A stretch of 64,000 nucleotides of DNA from Deuterostichococcus epilithicus (taxonomy: Eukaryota; Chlorophyta; Trebouxiophyceae; Prasiolales; Stichococcaceae), in the NCBI GenBank assembly GCA_033439295.1, contig JAVTLE010000008.1, positions 62,001-126,000 of the forward strand, in the 5' to 3' direction. Both the position numbers and the translations under genes were made by a program. The notes under the pieces were generated by a model. The model made no database searches. It saw only the letters and a program-made list of their open reading frames with translations, and was not told where the DNA came from. Every line of letters begins with the position of its first letter. Position 1 is the first letter of the stretch. Shown here in pieces: positions 12,522-24,400 of this stretch.

Positions 12522-15500
12522 CTAGACCATGATCCGCCCATGGCCGGCGGGCAGCAGCAGGTCCACCAGAAACCACGCTGTGAAGCCGATGCCAAGGAAG
12601 GTGGTGTAGAGACCGCCGAGCAGCCCCAGAAACTCTGTGAGCCGGCTCCAAGCGCTCTTCCTCTGCGGGTGGGCAGCAAGGTCGTTGCCGTCAGGGGGCG
12701 CTGCTGGTCAGCAGCGGCTGCAGCGGGCGGCGACGCGCAAGCCATAATGCCGCTATGCCGAATGATGCAGCAGAGCTGGCTGTCAGGCGCGACTGCCAGG
12801 ACGGGCAGAAGGTGTTTAGACTGTTGCGAGGTCGGCAGGCAACTGTTAGCAAGTGCTGGAAAGTAGGTGCGACAACCAACCCATCTTGAACACCGCCTCC
12901 GTAGTGCAAGTCAGATCTACAGCAGACAGGTTCAGGCTGGCCTGATGAAGACAGAGGGCAGCGCCAGTTAAATAAGAGCATACCCGCCTCAGTGTACTGA
13001 GCAGAGAGAGGCTCGGAGGATGCGAAACAGATGCCAATGAACCCTGCGTGCCTGGGTGTAGTCGCAGTAGAAGGGCATGCAGGCATCGGCGTACTTGTCG
13101 TAGTCAATGGCCACTGCCGCCTTGAGCGTGTTGAGCAGCCGGTCGACGTATGCCTGGTCCGATGCCGTGTTCTGCAGCAGCACAGAGGGTCAACGATGGT
13201 CATTCGCGCCTGTTTCAGAAGTGCCCAAATGCTTGCGGGCGACGGTGCGCCGAAAGGGGCATCTGCATCTCCTCACCACCCTTGCAGGCGCCCGAGCATG
13301 GGGACGTACCGGGCGGACAGATGCAAAGTAGAATGGCGGTGCCAAACGACGCAGCTAATCGCTGTGGAGTCTGCTCTGACTGACAGCAGGGCTGCACCGA
13401 ATTGCCACATGCGCGGCCTGCATTGGAGGCAGGTCATGCCATGCTGCACTGCGAGGGTATCGGCTACCTGTAGCTCCAGCCTGCGGGGCCTGCAAACTAA
13501 CAGCAGCAGGATGCAAGATCTACGATGTGAATACGGCATTTAGGCCCAGCTCTCCAGCTGACGCCTTGCTTGCGCCATTCCGTAGGATTTCCGGGCAGAA
13601 GCAAGGTCGTGTACTGTCAGCAGCAAAGCTGCTTTGTTTTCGGGAACGTCTGTTTGGAAGCTCACCTGCAGCGTGGTCAGCGCGTCGTTGGTGATATTGG
13701 CATACAAGTCGAAGCTGTAGGCCGCCGCCTCGACGGCGTTGACAACGCTGGTGTCGTTTGAGTCCATGGCGGCGGACACCACGTTGGTCAGGTTGGTCTG
13801 CAGCTGGCTGAGGATGAGGCGCTGCACCGCCAGCTGGCTGGAGAAGCCGGTGGAGTACACCAACGTCTTACCGCCTGCGCAGGCAGCAAAGTCCCGTGGT
13901 CAGCCGTATTACTGCAAGTGCGCAGCTCTTGGTTTTGACGGTGTGCTTGTCTGACAGTATCGAGAACCTTCAGGAGTCTGACAGTATAGAGCTCACAGCT
14001 CTATGCTCCATGCTGCTGCCGCCGCTGCCGCCGCTGCCACCGTCGCTGCTGCTGCTGCTGCTGCTACCGCTGCTGACGCCGCCGCAGCTACAGCTGCGCT
14101 AGAGCTACTGGGCGTTTCCATCCCATTGTCAGCGCCAGCTGGGCTTCGCATGGCTGCATGCCATCCAAATACGTCAACCGACGCAAAAGGGTGTGCAGGT
14201 GCAAATTCAAACCCGGCTGCAACACCCAGGGCCGCAGAGGCCTCAGGTCTGACAACGAGAGCAATCCCACCTATGAAGGTGTCCACGCGCTGGCGCGCCT
14301 GTCGCTCGCTCAGCAGCTCGGTGCTGTAGAAGTTGTCTCCCAGCCCGATGATGTGCGCCTCAGGGTCCGGATTCAGCGCCTGAAGAATCTCTTGCACAGC
14401 TCTGCACAGCAGCGCATACATACGGCAGTCAGTCTTGTCACACGTCTGCAGGACGGGTCTGTGGGAGGCCAACGCATGCTTGGAAATAGGCGTCCTCGCG
14501 CCAGGTATCTGCGCAGCAGGCACGATGGGGCGAGCCGATCAGACTTCGATGGGTTCGTGTGTACCGCGGCCAGCAGCTCCTTCAGAGGAACAAAGGCGTC
14601 ATGTTGCCTGCAATCCTTTGCGCTGGCGCTGCATTGCAAAGAAAGATGACGAACCGAACGGGAGCCATACCCAGGACTGTAGGAATTGCCCGTCACCAGG
14701 TTTGCAATCAGAAGGCCGAGTTTGGGCTGCGCACATGCCATTCTATGGTGCACATGAGGCTGCAAACTAAGCAACCATGAGGCACCTCGAAGCCGCATTG
14801 TCCTTCGACTCGCGCGCCGGAGCATTATACTGTCGCCAATTCACAAAGGCTTCAGGAGTTGTGGGCTGGCCGGTGGGCGGCACAATGCCGTGCTGTCATC
14901 TGCGCGAGAGGAGCTACAAACGTGGTGTGCTACATACGGAGCATCCACGATGCAGTTGGTGCAGAAGCTTCAGTAATAAGCCGACGATGCAGCTCGCCCA
15001 CGCAAAGGAAGAAGCTGCGACCGTACAGCGGATTCCAGATGGCTTCAGAGAAGGGCGCCACCAGCGGAAGATGTGTTGGGTCGAATGTGTAGCTCGGTAG
15101 CGAGTATATGAGAATTGTGAGACGCAACAAAGTGTGACTCACATGGAGCAGGCGACTTGCGTGGCCACGTTTTCTCGCAAAGTGTCCAGGTAAGTGATGT
15201 ATGCCTGGACGTCCTCGATCGGAGAGGTCGGCGTCGGTGGCGCAGCCGTCTTGAGCTCCGGTACAATTGCCTGCTGGCACAGCTGCACCTGCAGGGGGAG
15301 GCAGGAGACAGACGGTGTTACGTGCTCTTGCAGAGTGTGCTGGTCTGGCGAACAAGGACGAAAGCAAGGGGAAGCCCCAAAATTGGGGGTGGGGCGGACA
15401 TCAGCATCAGATCTACTGAATGCTTCTGGAGGAGTTGGTTTTAAGTGAGCAACTGACGGAAGGCAGGTTTCGGAAGCGAATGGGCAGTGCGTGCCGCGCC

Positions 15501-17059
15501 TGCTCCGTATAGTTTGTGTTGAGCGGCTCTTTGTATGTCACGAACGTCGACCAGAAGAACGTCTCATTGCGGCAGGGGCACAGCGCCACCTCGATCTTGT
15601 CCTGCGCGGTGCCAGGAATGGACGCAGGATGTCATGATGGGGTTTTGGTGTCCCGACAGAGGGCGCGTATTGAGCATGCGCCCAGGCCCCAGGGCCTGTG
15701 ACGCATCTGACTTCTACAAACTGCAGCAAGCAAGGCTGCTTTCGGAAGCTTTGTCGCGCCACCAAGCTTGCTGCCAACACTCCTTGTCCTGATGTGCAGC
15801 GCCTGGTGGCCGCTGCTGATGCATGTTTCTTCACCGGGGTGCTCGGCCATGTCCGTGTGACAGCCCAAAAGCTGAATGGCTGACTGCTGGGCATCCAACC
15901 GAGCAGCAGCTACTGGTCTGCGCCCAGGGCAGGCGGAGGCCGATAGTGGCACCATTAGGACCCCAGAACATGAAGTGGGTCATCAACAAGTAAAATCGTC
16001 CTTCCAGTGTGGCACCTGGCTCAGGTCCTTGTAGTTGTCCTCCCGCACAGTCTCCGTGCTGTTGCGCAGGGAGTCGTCCGTCACGTACTTGACGACAATG
16101 AAAGATATCGTCGCGCCGAACACCGCCAACACGATGAGCGCGCGCAGTACATTGCGGATGCGGCTGTGCACCACATAATCCTGCCTTTGCAGACAGCAAT
16201 GGTTTGAACATTTGCAGGAGGAAAGGCGGATGAGAGCAACACATCTCATGGTATCGTGAATGTGTCGAGGATGGTTGATGCAGGTTGCGAGGTGCGCGCA
16301 GCGAGCGCGTGAACAGTGGCGCCGATGCGCCTGCAGTGCCAGCGGCCTCATGCGCACAGCAACATGTGGGGCACGAGGACCTCGGACGCGGCATGTGCAT
16401 CGCTTGGTTGCACAATATGGCGACAGAGCCGTACTCTGAGGGTCTGTGGGTTGATGTCACAAATGCACTGCTTGGACAATGTTGATGAGTCTGCATGCCG
16501 CGATGGAAGGTGCCAGCGTAGGCGCACGAAACAGAAACTGCTGGCTGAACAGCCTGCCATCATTCTGGTCTCTGATTGCTGTGAAATCTCATGATGGTGG
16601 GCAAGCTACATGCTGCATGCCACCTTGGCTCACTGCAGGACCGCCCGCCGTGCGATGCAGAGGACCGCCCGCCGTGCGCTGCGCAGCGCATCCTGACAGC
16701 CACGGTGCACAGCTACGGTCCGTTGCCCAGAGTTGAACGTCTCACAACTCCGATTCCATCAAGAAGGAGGCTGGCAGGACTGAGTGCACAGCGCAGTACC
16801 CCAGTCCCACCTGGACGCAACGCCAGCCGCACCGGAAGCCTGAAGCAGACGCTGTGGCTCGGCGACATGCCACACCGCAAGATTGGCGGAGGATATTATC
16901 GTGATCTTGCTATTCGCATATCTGCAAGGCACCAGCGCGACGCACCTGGTGCGAGTCTGCAAGCACAAAGGCTGTCGCCCGGTTGAAGACGTGGTTCCCT
17001 TTCGGCGGGTCTTGCGCCGGTGCGTATGGATCCGACGCCGGAGACGCCTGGCGCTTCAT
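12522..17059 (-). CDS. Unrecognised protein with two membrane spans and a Cys-containing ectodomain
   Basis: I do not recognise the family. Exons that keep phase: 16946-17059, 16016-16180, 15458-15601, 15143-15288, 15092 to about 14950, about 14560-14680 (uncertain), about 14271-14395, 13666-13874, 13052-13171 and 12522-12662, giving roughly 450 residues. The N-terminus (MKRQASPASDPYAPAQD) is hydrophilic. A first hydrophobic span follows in exon 2 (LRALIVLAVFGATISFIVV). A long middle region carries Cys and NxT/S sites (CPCRNETFFWST, NTNYTEQ, NLTNVV, NDTS, NITND). Near its end is MPFYCDYTQ, then a last span (FLGLLGGLYTTFLGIGFTAW) and a short tail ending GHGRIMV. The shape, with both ends cytosolic and one large outer domain, recalls DEG/ENaC or P2X channels, but only in topology. 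The intron before exon 10 probably has a GC donor at 13051. Confidence 0.72.
14006..14100. repeat. CTG/CCG-rich low-complexity tract in an intron
   Basis: A run of interrupted GCTGCC, GCCGCTGCC and (CTG)6-like units lies between exons 7 and 8 of the two-span membrane protein (intron 13875-14270). It makes long artificial Ala or Leu stretches in several frames. Phase-consistent splice sites on both sides remove it from the message. Confidence 0.7.
16633..16685. repeat. Two-copy tandem duplication, unit about 24 bp
   Basis: GGACCGCCCGCCGTGCGATG and GGACCGCCCGCCGTGCGCTG follow one another in the first intron of the two-span membrane protein. Confidence 0.8.
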
Positions 17060-18318
17060 CTTTCACCGCCTGAATGCTCGCGCTGCGGCGAGGCGAGCTC
17101 GAGTCGACCAGTGATTTGGGTACTACCAGACCTGCACCCAGTACGCGCCCGAACGTCGCTGACACAGAACTCGAGCGGCGCGGACGAGCAGCTGCGAGGG
17201 TCCTACCACTCAAGCAAAGCTTCGCAGCAGCTGGGTCATGCTCTCCGGGCTGCTGCGTCGTCGCCTACTTGGCAGGTTACCCTTCACGCGGTGCCGCCCA
17301 CTCAGCACAGGACGTGAGCATTCAGGACGCCGAGACGCTCTCAAACTCTGAGTAGTGACCATGTATGGCATTTCTACCTGGGCGCGGGCCGCCCTGGTGG
17401 ATGCTGGGACCACGGGGAATTGCTCCGCACACCGGTACCACCGGGCTGCAGGACAGCCTGTCTTTGGCAGTTCCGGTTGGCTTGCGCGGCTGCGACCTGC
17501 CCAAAATCACCCCGCGACAAAAAGGCTCCTAAACAAAGGTGGAGCCTCCGGTAGGCTGGATCGCTGAAGGGCCAGGGGCAAGGGCTAGCCAAGGTTCATC
17601 ACGTTATTGATCGGCTGAACGTCCTTTACACCCTGACTAGCCTGATAGACCCGTCGATGGTCCCATACGAGATTAGCCCCTCAGGGCTTGCGACATGGGT
17701 GCAACATCTTTCTCTCTCGAGGTTACGAGCCTTCGGCGTAGCTTGAAGCGACGCCACCAGGAAGGTGTTTGACTGCGGGCACCGGCCAGCCGGCGCATCG
17801 CCGCCAGGTGTCTCTGCCGCGCCACACGCGCAGCTGATGCAGGTGGCGGCAGCATGCACCGTCCCCGCACTCACAGGCCGCCAGCCCCGCCGACGCCGTC
17901 AGCAACTGCCAACCTCGGTCGCCCATGCTTTGACATGCGCCAATCATCACTCCACCAGGCCGAGCTTGTCGGGCATGAAGGCCTCCCACCACCCTGCAGC
18001 GGCAGCAGAGATTGTCACTCGTGCACTACAACTTGACGGCATTGCAGCAGCTAGCACCGTGAGCTGCGTATGTCACGCAGACATCGCCGCAATCTGGCAT
18101 CAACAGGCGGGTTGCGCATAGCTAGCGGCTGCCGGTCGGGCAGACCTAGGCACTCCTGTGCCACTCCAACTCGGCATCATTTCTGTACCGAGCAACAGCG
18201 ACACCACTGAATGCATGCTACATGTGCTGCAGCATAGCAGGGTGCTTCAGCCTGCCATTTTTTCCGGTAGCTCCTCAGCGCCGCCACTGTAGGGCGTGAG
18301 TCATGCTACTGCAACAAT
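17060..18318. other. Intergenic region between the membrane protein and YCF54
   Basis: About 1.26 kb between the start of the two-span protein gene and the YCF54 stop, both on minus. It should hold the promoter of the former and the 3' UTR of the latter. I see no convincing frame or repeat. Confidence 0.55.
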
Positions 18319-20393
18319 CTAGGTGCCACACTCGCACATCGAGGATTGAGAACCCTGCGTCACCATTGGCGCTTCAGCAGTTTCCAGGAACATCTCACCC
18401 TTGCGGTAGGGTGAGTAGGGCGCCGTCCACTTCTCTGGCGGTGTGAAGTCAGGCACCGGGCCGGCGCTCTTGAACACTTGCTGCCGGTCCAGCCCTGTGA
18501 GCTCCAGCTTCAGCACGCGGTCCAACCGCAGCTTCATGAACCTGAGACAGGCATGGGGCACAGCGAATTGAGTCGTCGACATCATCCCAATTACTGTGCC
18601 ATCAGAACCCCATACCATCCAGCTCCAGCTTTACCATGGCAGCCGCAAGTTGCTAAACCCACACGGGGCGGGGGAACGCATTCCCGCGCGTGCACGCGTC
18701 AGAAGTTTCGCTATGCTGTGACCCGTCCCATGTGCGAGCACACAAATCAAGGCATGCTGCTGCTGCCACACGCTGGGCTGCACTCCAGACCCTGCACGCC
18801 GCAGCCAGAGCTCGATGCACAGGAAGCCCAGGGCGGGCGGAGGAGCATGCAAAGAGGGCACTCACGTGATCCACATCTGGTCGGTGGAGACGAGGGCGGC
18901 GCACGGCCGCCGCACCTGCTTCGCCAGCGAGGAAAACTTCTCGTCCAGCCACGCTGGCTCGCTGACGATGAAGAAGTCCAGCTCCTTGTTCTGCGGCGGC
19001 AGCATTTGCGGTTGAGGGTGCAGGGCAGTCTGAGGCAGCAGTACCAGCACATCAGGCCCGGGAACCTGTCACAGACGCCTTGGCCGCCAACCCCCTGAGG
19101 TGGCACCCCGCAAGCGCCCGCAGCGCCCGGCATGCGGTGTCATGACGGCGGGCGGCGCGCCTCTGCTGCCCCACGATGCAAGCTTAAGCACAGGCAGGCT
19201 GGCAAGGAGCTGGCCGCGTGTGGTGCCTGTGAACCAGCCGCCAGGCATGGGGCGACGTCTTGCTGTGCGTCATTGCGCCTGCTCCACGATACAAGGCTGA
19301 CTCATCCCCGGCCGCGCAGTGGCCAAGCAGGCGGGCAGCTGCTGCATGAGCACAGCAGGCCAGCAGCTTATCGTTGGCTGGACCAGTCAAAATGCGCTCC
19401 AGCCACCCCCCTTTTCTCTCATCTGCACCGCCAGAGTGCGCGTCCGCAGACCGAGCAGTGGTGCAAGGCAGCATGGCAGGCCGCATGCGGCGAGATGGCC
19501 CCACCTGCTCGCCGTAGAAGCGCTTCTTCTCGCGCAGCTGCTCTGCCAGCGCCTCGTTTTGTACATCGTTGAACATGAACTCCGAATTCGCAACCAGCGC
19601 ATACCATGTCTCCTGCAGCAATGCGGCGGCAGCACCGTCAGTGCAACTGTGTATGGCGCATGACGTACAAACGCCATGGAGACCTGCTGTCCAGATGTCT
19701 CCTTATTCCAGCTTGTAATTTCCTCTGCCGGCGCTGCAACCTTGCCAGAGCTGCCTGCAGAGCCACGTCAGCATTGTTGGGCTCTGCTTCCAGGGGTTGG
19801 TGCCGCCGCATGGCAGGGATGGCGGGCGGGGTGCGGCGTGCATGACAGCAAACTCGCCACCAGGCATATCGACCTGGCCATGGATCTCTCCACAAAGTCC
19901 CAATGTGCATCTCTAGCCAGTGATTCTGTTGTGATGATGGTGCCTCAGTGCAAAGCAGTGTTGATGGAGGCGACCATCACGATCGGCCCAGACGTTACAT
20001 TCGGTGCTTGCCCAAGACCCGCCAAACGTTTCACCAGCAGGAGCTGGCTGCAGATCGATGTCGAATTCTGGGCACTGGTAGCATGAATACCCGATCCTTC
20101 CGGATCCGCGTGTCAGACCCTGTAAGCACTCGGTCTGCATTGAAGCCGCTCACCGGCTGCGAGCTGCCGCCCTGCTGCGCCGCTGGAGCCTCCTGCTGCT
20201 GTGCAGTGGCCCTCGACACGCTCAGCCTCTGCGCTCGGTGCTGCGTGCTGGCGCCGAGCCTGCAACACCTGGCAAGCTCCCGGCCGTGCAGCCGGCTGTG
20301 TCGGAGTGGTGCTGTCGGGCTGCACTTCCTCTCTGCAGCGCACTTATGTGACGGCTGCAATGCTGTCGGAGCAAAGGCGCCAACGTGCGCCAT
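18319..20393 (-). CDS. YCF54: YCF54-like subunit of the Mg-protoporphyrin IX monomethyl ester cyclase, plastid precursor
   Basis: Ycf54 (LCAA in plants, CGL78 in Chlamydomonas) is needed by the aerobic cyclase that forms ring E of chlorophyll. Four exons keep phase: 20154-20393, 19505-19612, 18866-18990 and 18319-18541, about 231 residues. Exon 1 (ATG at 20393) is Ala/Arg/Ser-rich with few acids, like a chloroplast transit peptide, and ends in an AQQQEAPAAQQGG linker. The mature core shows WYALVANSEFMFND, REKKRFYGEQNKELDFFIV, RRPCAALVSTDQMWITFMKL and RLDRVL, matching the Ycf54 core of cyanobacteria and plants from memory. EKWTAPYSPYRKGE follows, then a short tail ending SSMCECGT. Length and domain order fit a whole gene. 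It is nuclear and intron-split here. Confidence 0.9.
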
Positions 20394-21006
20394 GGTGGCC
20401 TGAGTGTCTGGTTGTGCCCGAGGTGATCAGTCGAGTTGCAGACTGCTGATGCACTGTCTGTGCATCAAGAGACCAGCAAGGTGCAAATTTGCAAAACACT
20501 GATGATCCAGGATGATCTGGAGGGTGATCCGGCGTAAAAACTACACCAGCAAAACCCTCGAGATGCAGTACTTCCACGGCAAGGCATCGGGGTCCCACTC
20601 CAAAGCATTGTCGAATCTGGCCCCCAACTTCATGCCTCCTGCGCATGATCTATTCTGTGCCTCCTGCTGTAAATTCTGGGAGCCAATTCTGGGAACCAAT
20701 TCTGGGAGCCAACGCCAGAAGGCCGCCGGCGTCGGCATATTGGCGATACCGCAGCAAGCGGTGCAGACCGTCACTGCCGCTTGCATCATCGGGCAGCCAG
20801 GCACAGCCTGGTGAACGTTGGTCGCGGTCCTTGCTTAAGTGCATCTGCTGTTCTGTTTCAACAACCTTCGTGCCAGAGGTCATGCCGCTAGCTAGCTAGC
20901 TTCCAACGGAAAGGTGTAATTTCTCCCGCCGCAATGAGTCGCCCATCTTCAAGTCCTCGCCATTGATGTTCGACTGCATCAGGCGGCGCGAATAAGCTGA
21001 TATTTT
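20394..21006. other. Intergenic region upstream of YCF54
   Basis: About 0.6 kb holding the YCF54 promoter and the 3' UTR of the U-box gene. No gene is seen. A three-copy tandem repeat lies at about 20671-20712, and GCTAGCTAGCTAGC-like sequence at about 20887-20900. Confidence 0.5.
20671..20712. repeat. Three-copy tandem repeat, unit about 13-14 bp
   Basis: AATTCTGGGAGCC, AATTCTGGGAACC and AATTCTGGGAGCC stand head to tail with at most single-base differences. It lies between YCF54 and the U-box gene. Confidence 0.8.
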
Positions 21007-21606
21007 TTAGCTGAGCAGCGAGTAATTGGCCAGCAGGTGTCTATCTTCAACGGGCAGCCCCGTCGTGGGTGACGTCCCATGCTGCTCCAGCCATGAGGCG
21101 ATGGTGCCGCGCTGGTAGGTGTGGCCGTCCGTGCACAGCACTGGGTCCCGCCGTCATGACGACCTGCGGACAGTGCCACTGAGAGCATTGCCAGCAGCTC
21201 TTTGCTGGCATGCCTGCCAGAAGGACGCTTTTGAAGCCTACACGAGATGTATGCAGCCTCAAGATGTCTCGAGTGTCCAGGCCAGCAGCCTTCATGGCTG
21301 TTGACGCTCGCTGGGTCGGGTAGACGACGAAAGGGTCAGAATGCCTGCAACTTGTCCACGAAGGATGCCTGCAACTTGCCCACGAACGCGCACCTTGCTG
21401 ATCGGGCAGAGCATCCACTCTGGCGCTGTGGGCGGGCTGCCGGCAGCCACAGGCTGTCGCCCACCGCCGCTGGCGTCTGCCGGTGCAGAGGCCCCGCCGC
21501 CGCGTGCGCCGCCTGCTGTTGTGTCAGAGGGCACAGGCCGCGGCAGCGCATGCGCGTGCACCCGGCCAGGAGCTGCATGATCCAGATCAAAACCCTCTGC
21601 GCTTGG

Positions 21607-21671
<65 letters not shown>

Positions 21672-24400
21672 ATGCTGCTGCTGCCCCAGTTCCATCACCC
21701 CTGCTGCTGTGCGGAGCCCTCTCCGCTGTCGCTTGGCACTGCAGCAGTCGCTGAGGGGTGTGGCCGCACTGCGTCGCCGCTTGGCGCGGCCGCCTTCCTG
21801 TGCGCCTTCTTGGCGCGCTTTAGGGCTGCCTTCGCTGCCGCCTGCTGTTAGGCTGCGCTGGTGCCCTCCTCCTCCTGTCGGCAGCCGACACATACGGGGA
21901 ATCGGAGGTGGGCTGACCAATGGAACAAATGGTGTGCTCTAGGGCTGCAACCTGCCTTGCAGCAGGACTGCAGCACATGCAAGCAGCCACACCTCGCAGG
22001 GTGGGAATGCAGGCCGCCGAGACAGGAACGTAGTCCAAGGCGATGATGCTGCTATATATGGAATATCACGCTGCCCATCCAGGAGGTGAAAGCGTGTGCA
22101 AGTGGATACCACCTGATGGTGAGTTGGTAGACTCCCTCGAAGCGCGCACCTGTAGCAAGTCCTGCATGGCTGCCTCTGCGGCCGCGACTGGGTTCACCGG
22201 TGCAGCCGCGCCGCCGCCGCGCCGCCGCCGCGCCGCCGGTACAGCGGCGGCACTTTCTTCATGACCAGGTGCATGCGAGCAATATGCTGCTCGCAGGCTG
22301 GCGGGTCGACGCCACGGAAGGCCAAGAGATGTTCACGAACGTCATGACAGTCTTGGCGGCTGTGCGCGCCTGTTGCAGCAGCAGAAATTTGGGCGCCTTG
22401 GCCGACTGGACCTCGGCCAGCCACATGACGTGGTCTAGCAGCACCTGCAGCGCCTGAAAAGCACGCACATTGTTATGCGTGCGCTTTGCAAAGGTCGGAA
22501 CGGGACTGCATGCCGGGGCCCGGGCGCAAGGGGCGTGAGACCAGCAGCTCATCCACGCAGTCAGCATCCCCCAGCATTGCATTGCCCTTGGCAATCATCC
22601 ACTTTGACAATCTTGCCAAGGCCCCTTGTCCGATGAAGAAATTTATGTACCTCAACCGCTCGACACGTGCTTCCTGCTGCCCAGCGCATTGTTCTGGCAG
22701 CCTCCTCATCCGCGTGTGCAGATGCATGCGCATTGTGCTGGCTTCAGTGCAACAAGTGCATTAGATGGATCCGCGGGATCCGCCTCCGCGGCAATGCACG
22801 CAGGTTTTCGAGTAGACGGTAGAGCCAGTCCCTCACCTCGGCCGTGGAGTGCTCCAGGAGTGCTGTGGCACCGAGGGGTTGGAGCGCCATGGCTGTCAAG
22901 GCGGCACAAACTCGCGGGGTGACCTCCCGCTCGCGGTGCACGCCTGGCGGGTCGATGCCGAAAAGCTGCTCATAGGACATGAGCCCCGCAGCTGCGCAGG
23001 CGGCGTTGACATGCTGCGCGCAAGGACTCGACGAGTGAGTGACGCCACCAGCAGGCTAGCATTCAACTGACGGCACGAGGAAGGCTATGGCAACCGCGGC
23101 ATGGCCTCTACGAATGGACTACAGATGGGTGCAGTGCGATCAGCACATTTGACATGCCGAAGGCCGCAACATGACGTGACGGCGCCGTCAGACTCAGTTG
23201 GAGTCTGACGGCCCTAAAATTGTCGGCATCCGCAATGGGTCAGCGGCTGCGCACCAGCTGCATCCCTGGCGCCCTGGCACGCCGCGGCGGCACCTTTGGC
23301 GGCAGCTCCAGCGCCGTGAGCAGCACCGCGGCCGCCGTCCGCGTGCCTGGGCAGGGCTTGTGTTTAGCAGGAGCATTGGAAGCAGGGCTGGGCATTGCAC
23401 CTGACCAACGGGTGCACTGCACCGGGCACGGATGTCAGCGCCGCCACAGCGTGCAGGTGGCCGGCGATGCCCCCAGGGCGGGCAGCGATAGCCGCTTGCA
23501 GCTGTGGATCCGTCTCGCCGGCTGCCGCGCCCCTGCACTCCGCCTGCAGCACCGTCAAGGCAGTGCCGAGCTAGCCCTCGAGGGCGGCAGCCGGTAGCGC
23601 GGCGGCAAGGCACAGCGGGATAAGCCGACAGCCACCTTACAATGTCGCAGTGACGTCTTGCAGGCCTCGCCCGAGAGGGTCGCCGATGTACGCCACGGCG
23701 CGGCTCAGAACGTCCAGCACCACGTCTGCAGCTGAAAAGCCCGGCGGCAGCGGGTCGGCGGCGGCGGGCATGGCCGCCACCAGCGCCTCCACGGCCGCCC
23801 TCAGTGCAAACGCCAGCTGATCGAGCTCGGGTGGCGCCTGCTCGCCATCCTGCTGCATGCGTTCCCCGCTGCCCCCAGTAAATGGCGCTGACCCGAGCAA
23901 GGTGCTTCGAGTGCTGGCAGCCAGCTTGAGCGCGGCGACGAAGCTGTCCGTCGGCATCAGACCAGCGTCTGCCGGCTGCTGCGCGGCAGCCCGCAGCAGC
24001 ACCGCTGCATATTTGTAGATGTTTAGATGCTGGCTAACTTGATGCGCTCTTCGGCTGTGTATAGCTGCAAGTCCGCGCGGCTCGTGGCGGCTACAAAGAC
24101 TGCGGCGGAGCAGCAGCAGGCGCCAGGCTGGCGGCCTCCGGCTGGGTGCCCAGGTGTGAGGGCCGACGGCACATGCTGGATAGCCCCATCGCCATGAAAC
24201 CCAGCAGGTCGCCACTCTGGTCGTCGCAATGGGCAGCCTGTGCGACAAACCCGTCGAGGCGGAGCACGCTTCCCACCGCCGGCACCACCTGCGTGCCGGA
24301 ACACAGTGCAGCATGTTGCACACTGTGCGGTAAGAGGGCTGATCTATCCGTTGCGGGCGATGCACCGCTAGCACGCTGGGTTTGACCCCGCACAAAGGAG
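21007..24400 (-). CDS. U-box domain protein with helical N-terminal region; frame disturbed
   Basis: Probable E3 ubiquitin ligase. The C-terminus is a U-box split over two exons: WMLCPISK (about 21390-21420), then DPVLCTDGHTYQRGTIASWL and a tail ending ANYSLLS (21007-21155; stop TAA at 21007-21009). Upstream is a basic, Q-rich linker with a 21-copy CAG run, then helical, armadillo-like stretches: MQDLLQ (22151-22200), VLLDHVMWLAEVQS (22400-22450), RYINFFIGQGALARLSKW (22600-22660), LTAMALQPLGATALLEHS (22850-22900) and VVPAVGSVLRLDGFVAQAAH (24200-24290). The 5' end is uncertain. Several adjacent stretches continue in a different frame with no clear splice site between them: around 24020-24100, near 22330, and at the start of the U-box exon at about 21150-21165, where four extra bases seem present. 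It is either a decaying gene or carries assembly indels. Confidence 0.65.
21341..21388. repeat. Two-copy tandem duplication, unit about 23-24 bp
   Basis: ATGCCTGCAACTTGTCCACG and ATGCCTGCAACTTGCCCACG follow each other with one substitution. They lie in the intron between the two U-box-coding exons, just downstream of the WMLCPISK donor. Confidence 0.75.
21609..21671. repeat. (CTG)21 trinucleotide repeat, read as poly-Gln on the minus strand
   Basis: Twenty-one uninterrupted CTG units on plus are followed by GATG and three more units. On minus the stretch reads QQQHQ(21) in the basic, Q-rich linker of the U-box gene. The uninterrupted length suggests recent slippage. Confidence 0.9.

Noticed and set aside
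12522-17059. Calling the two-span protein a DEG/ENaC or P2X channel.
   Set aside because: Only topology agrees; no family signature could be seen.
16883-17317. A plus-strand reading frame of 144 codons opposite exon 1 of the membrane protein.
   Set aside because: It overlaps a phase-consistent minus-strand first exon and is Arg/Ser-rich without family features.
18319-20393. A DUF1995-type plastid protein.
   Set aside because: The ALVSTD...FMKLRLDRVL and APYSPYRKGE blocks fit Ycf54 better, and total length agrees.
21007-24400. Ubiquitin conjugation factor E4 (UFD2), which also has a C-terminal U-box.
   Set aside because: The U-box (LCTDGHTYQRGTI) is of the plant/PUB style rather than the UFD2 style, and no UFD2 core motif was found.
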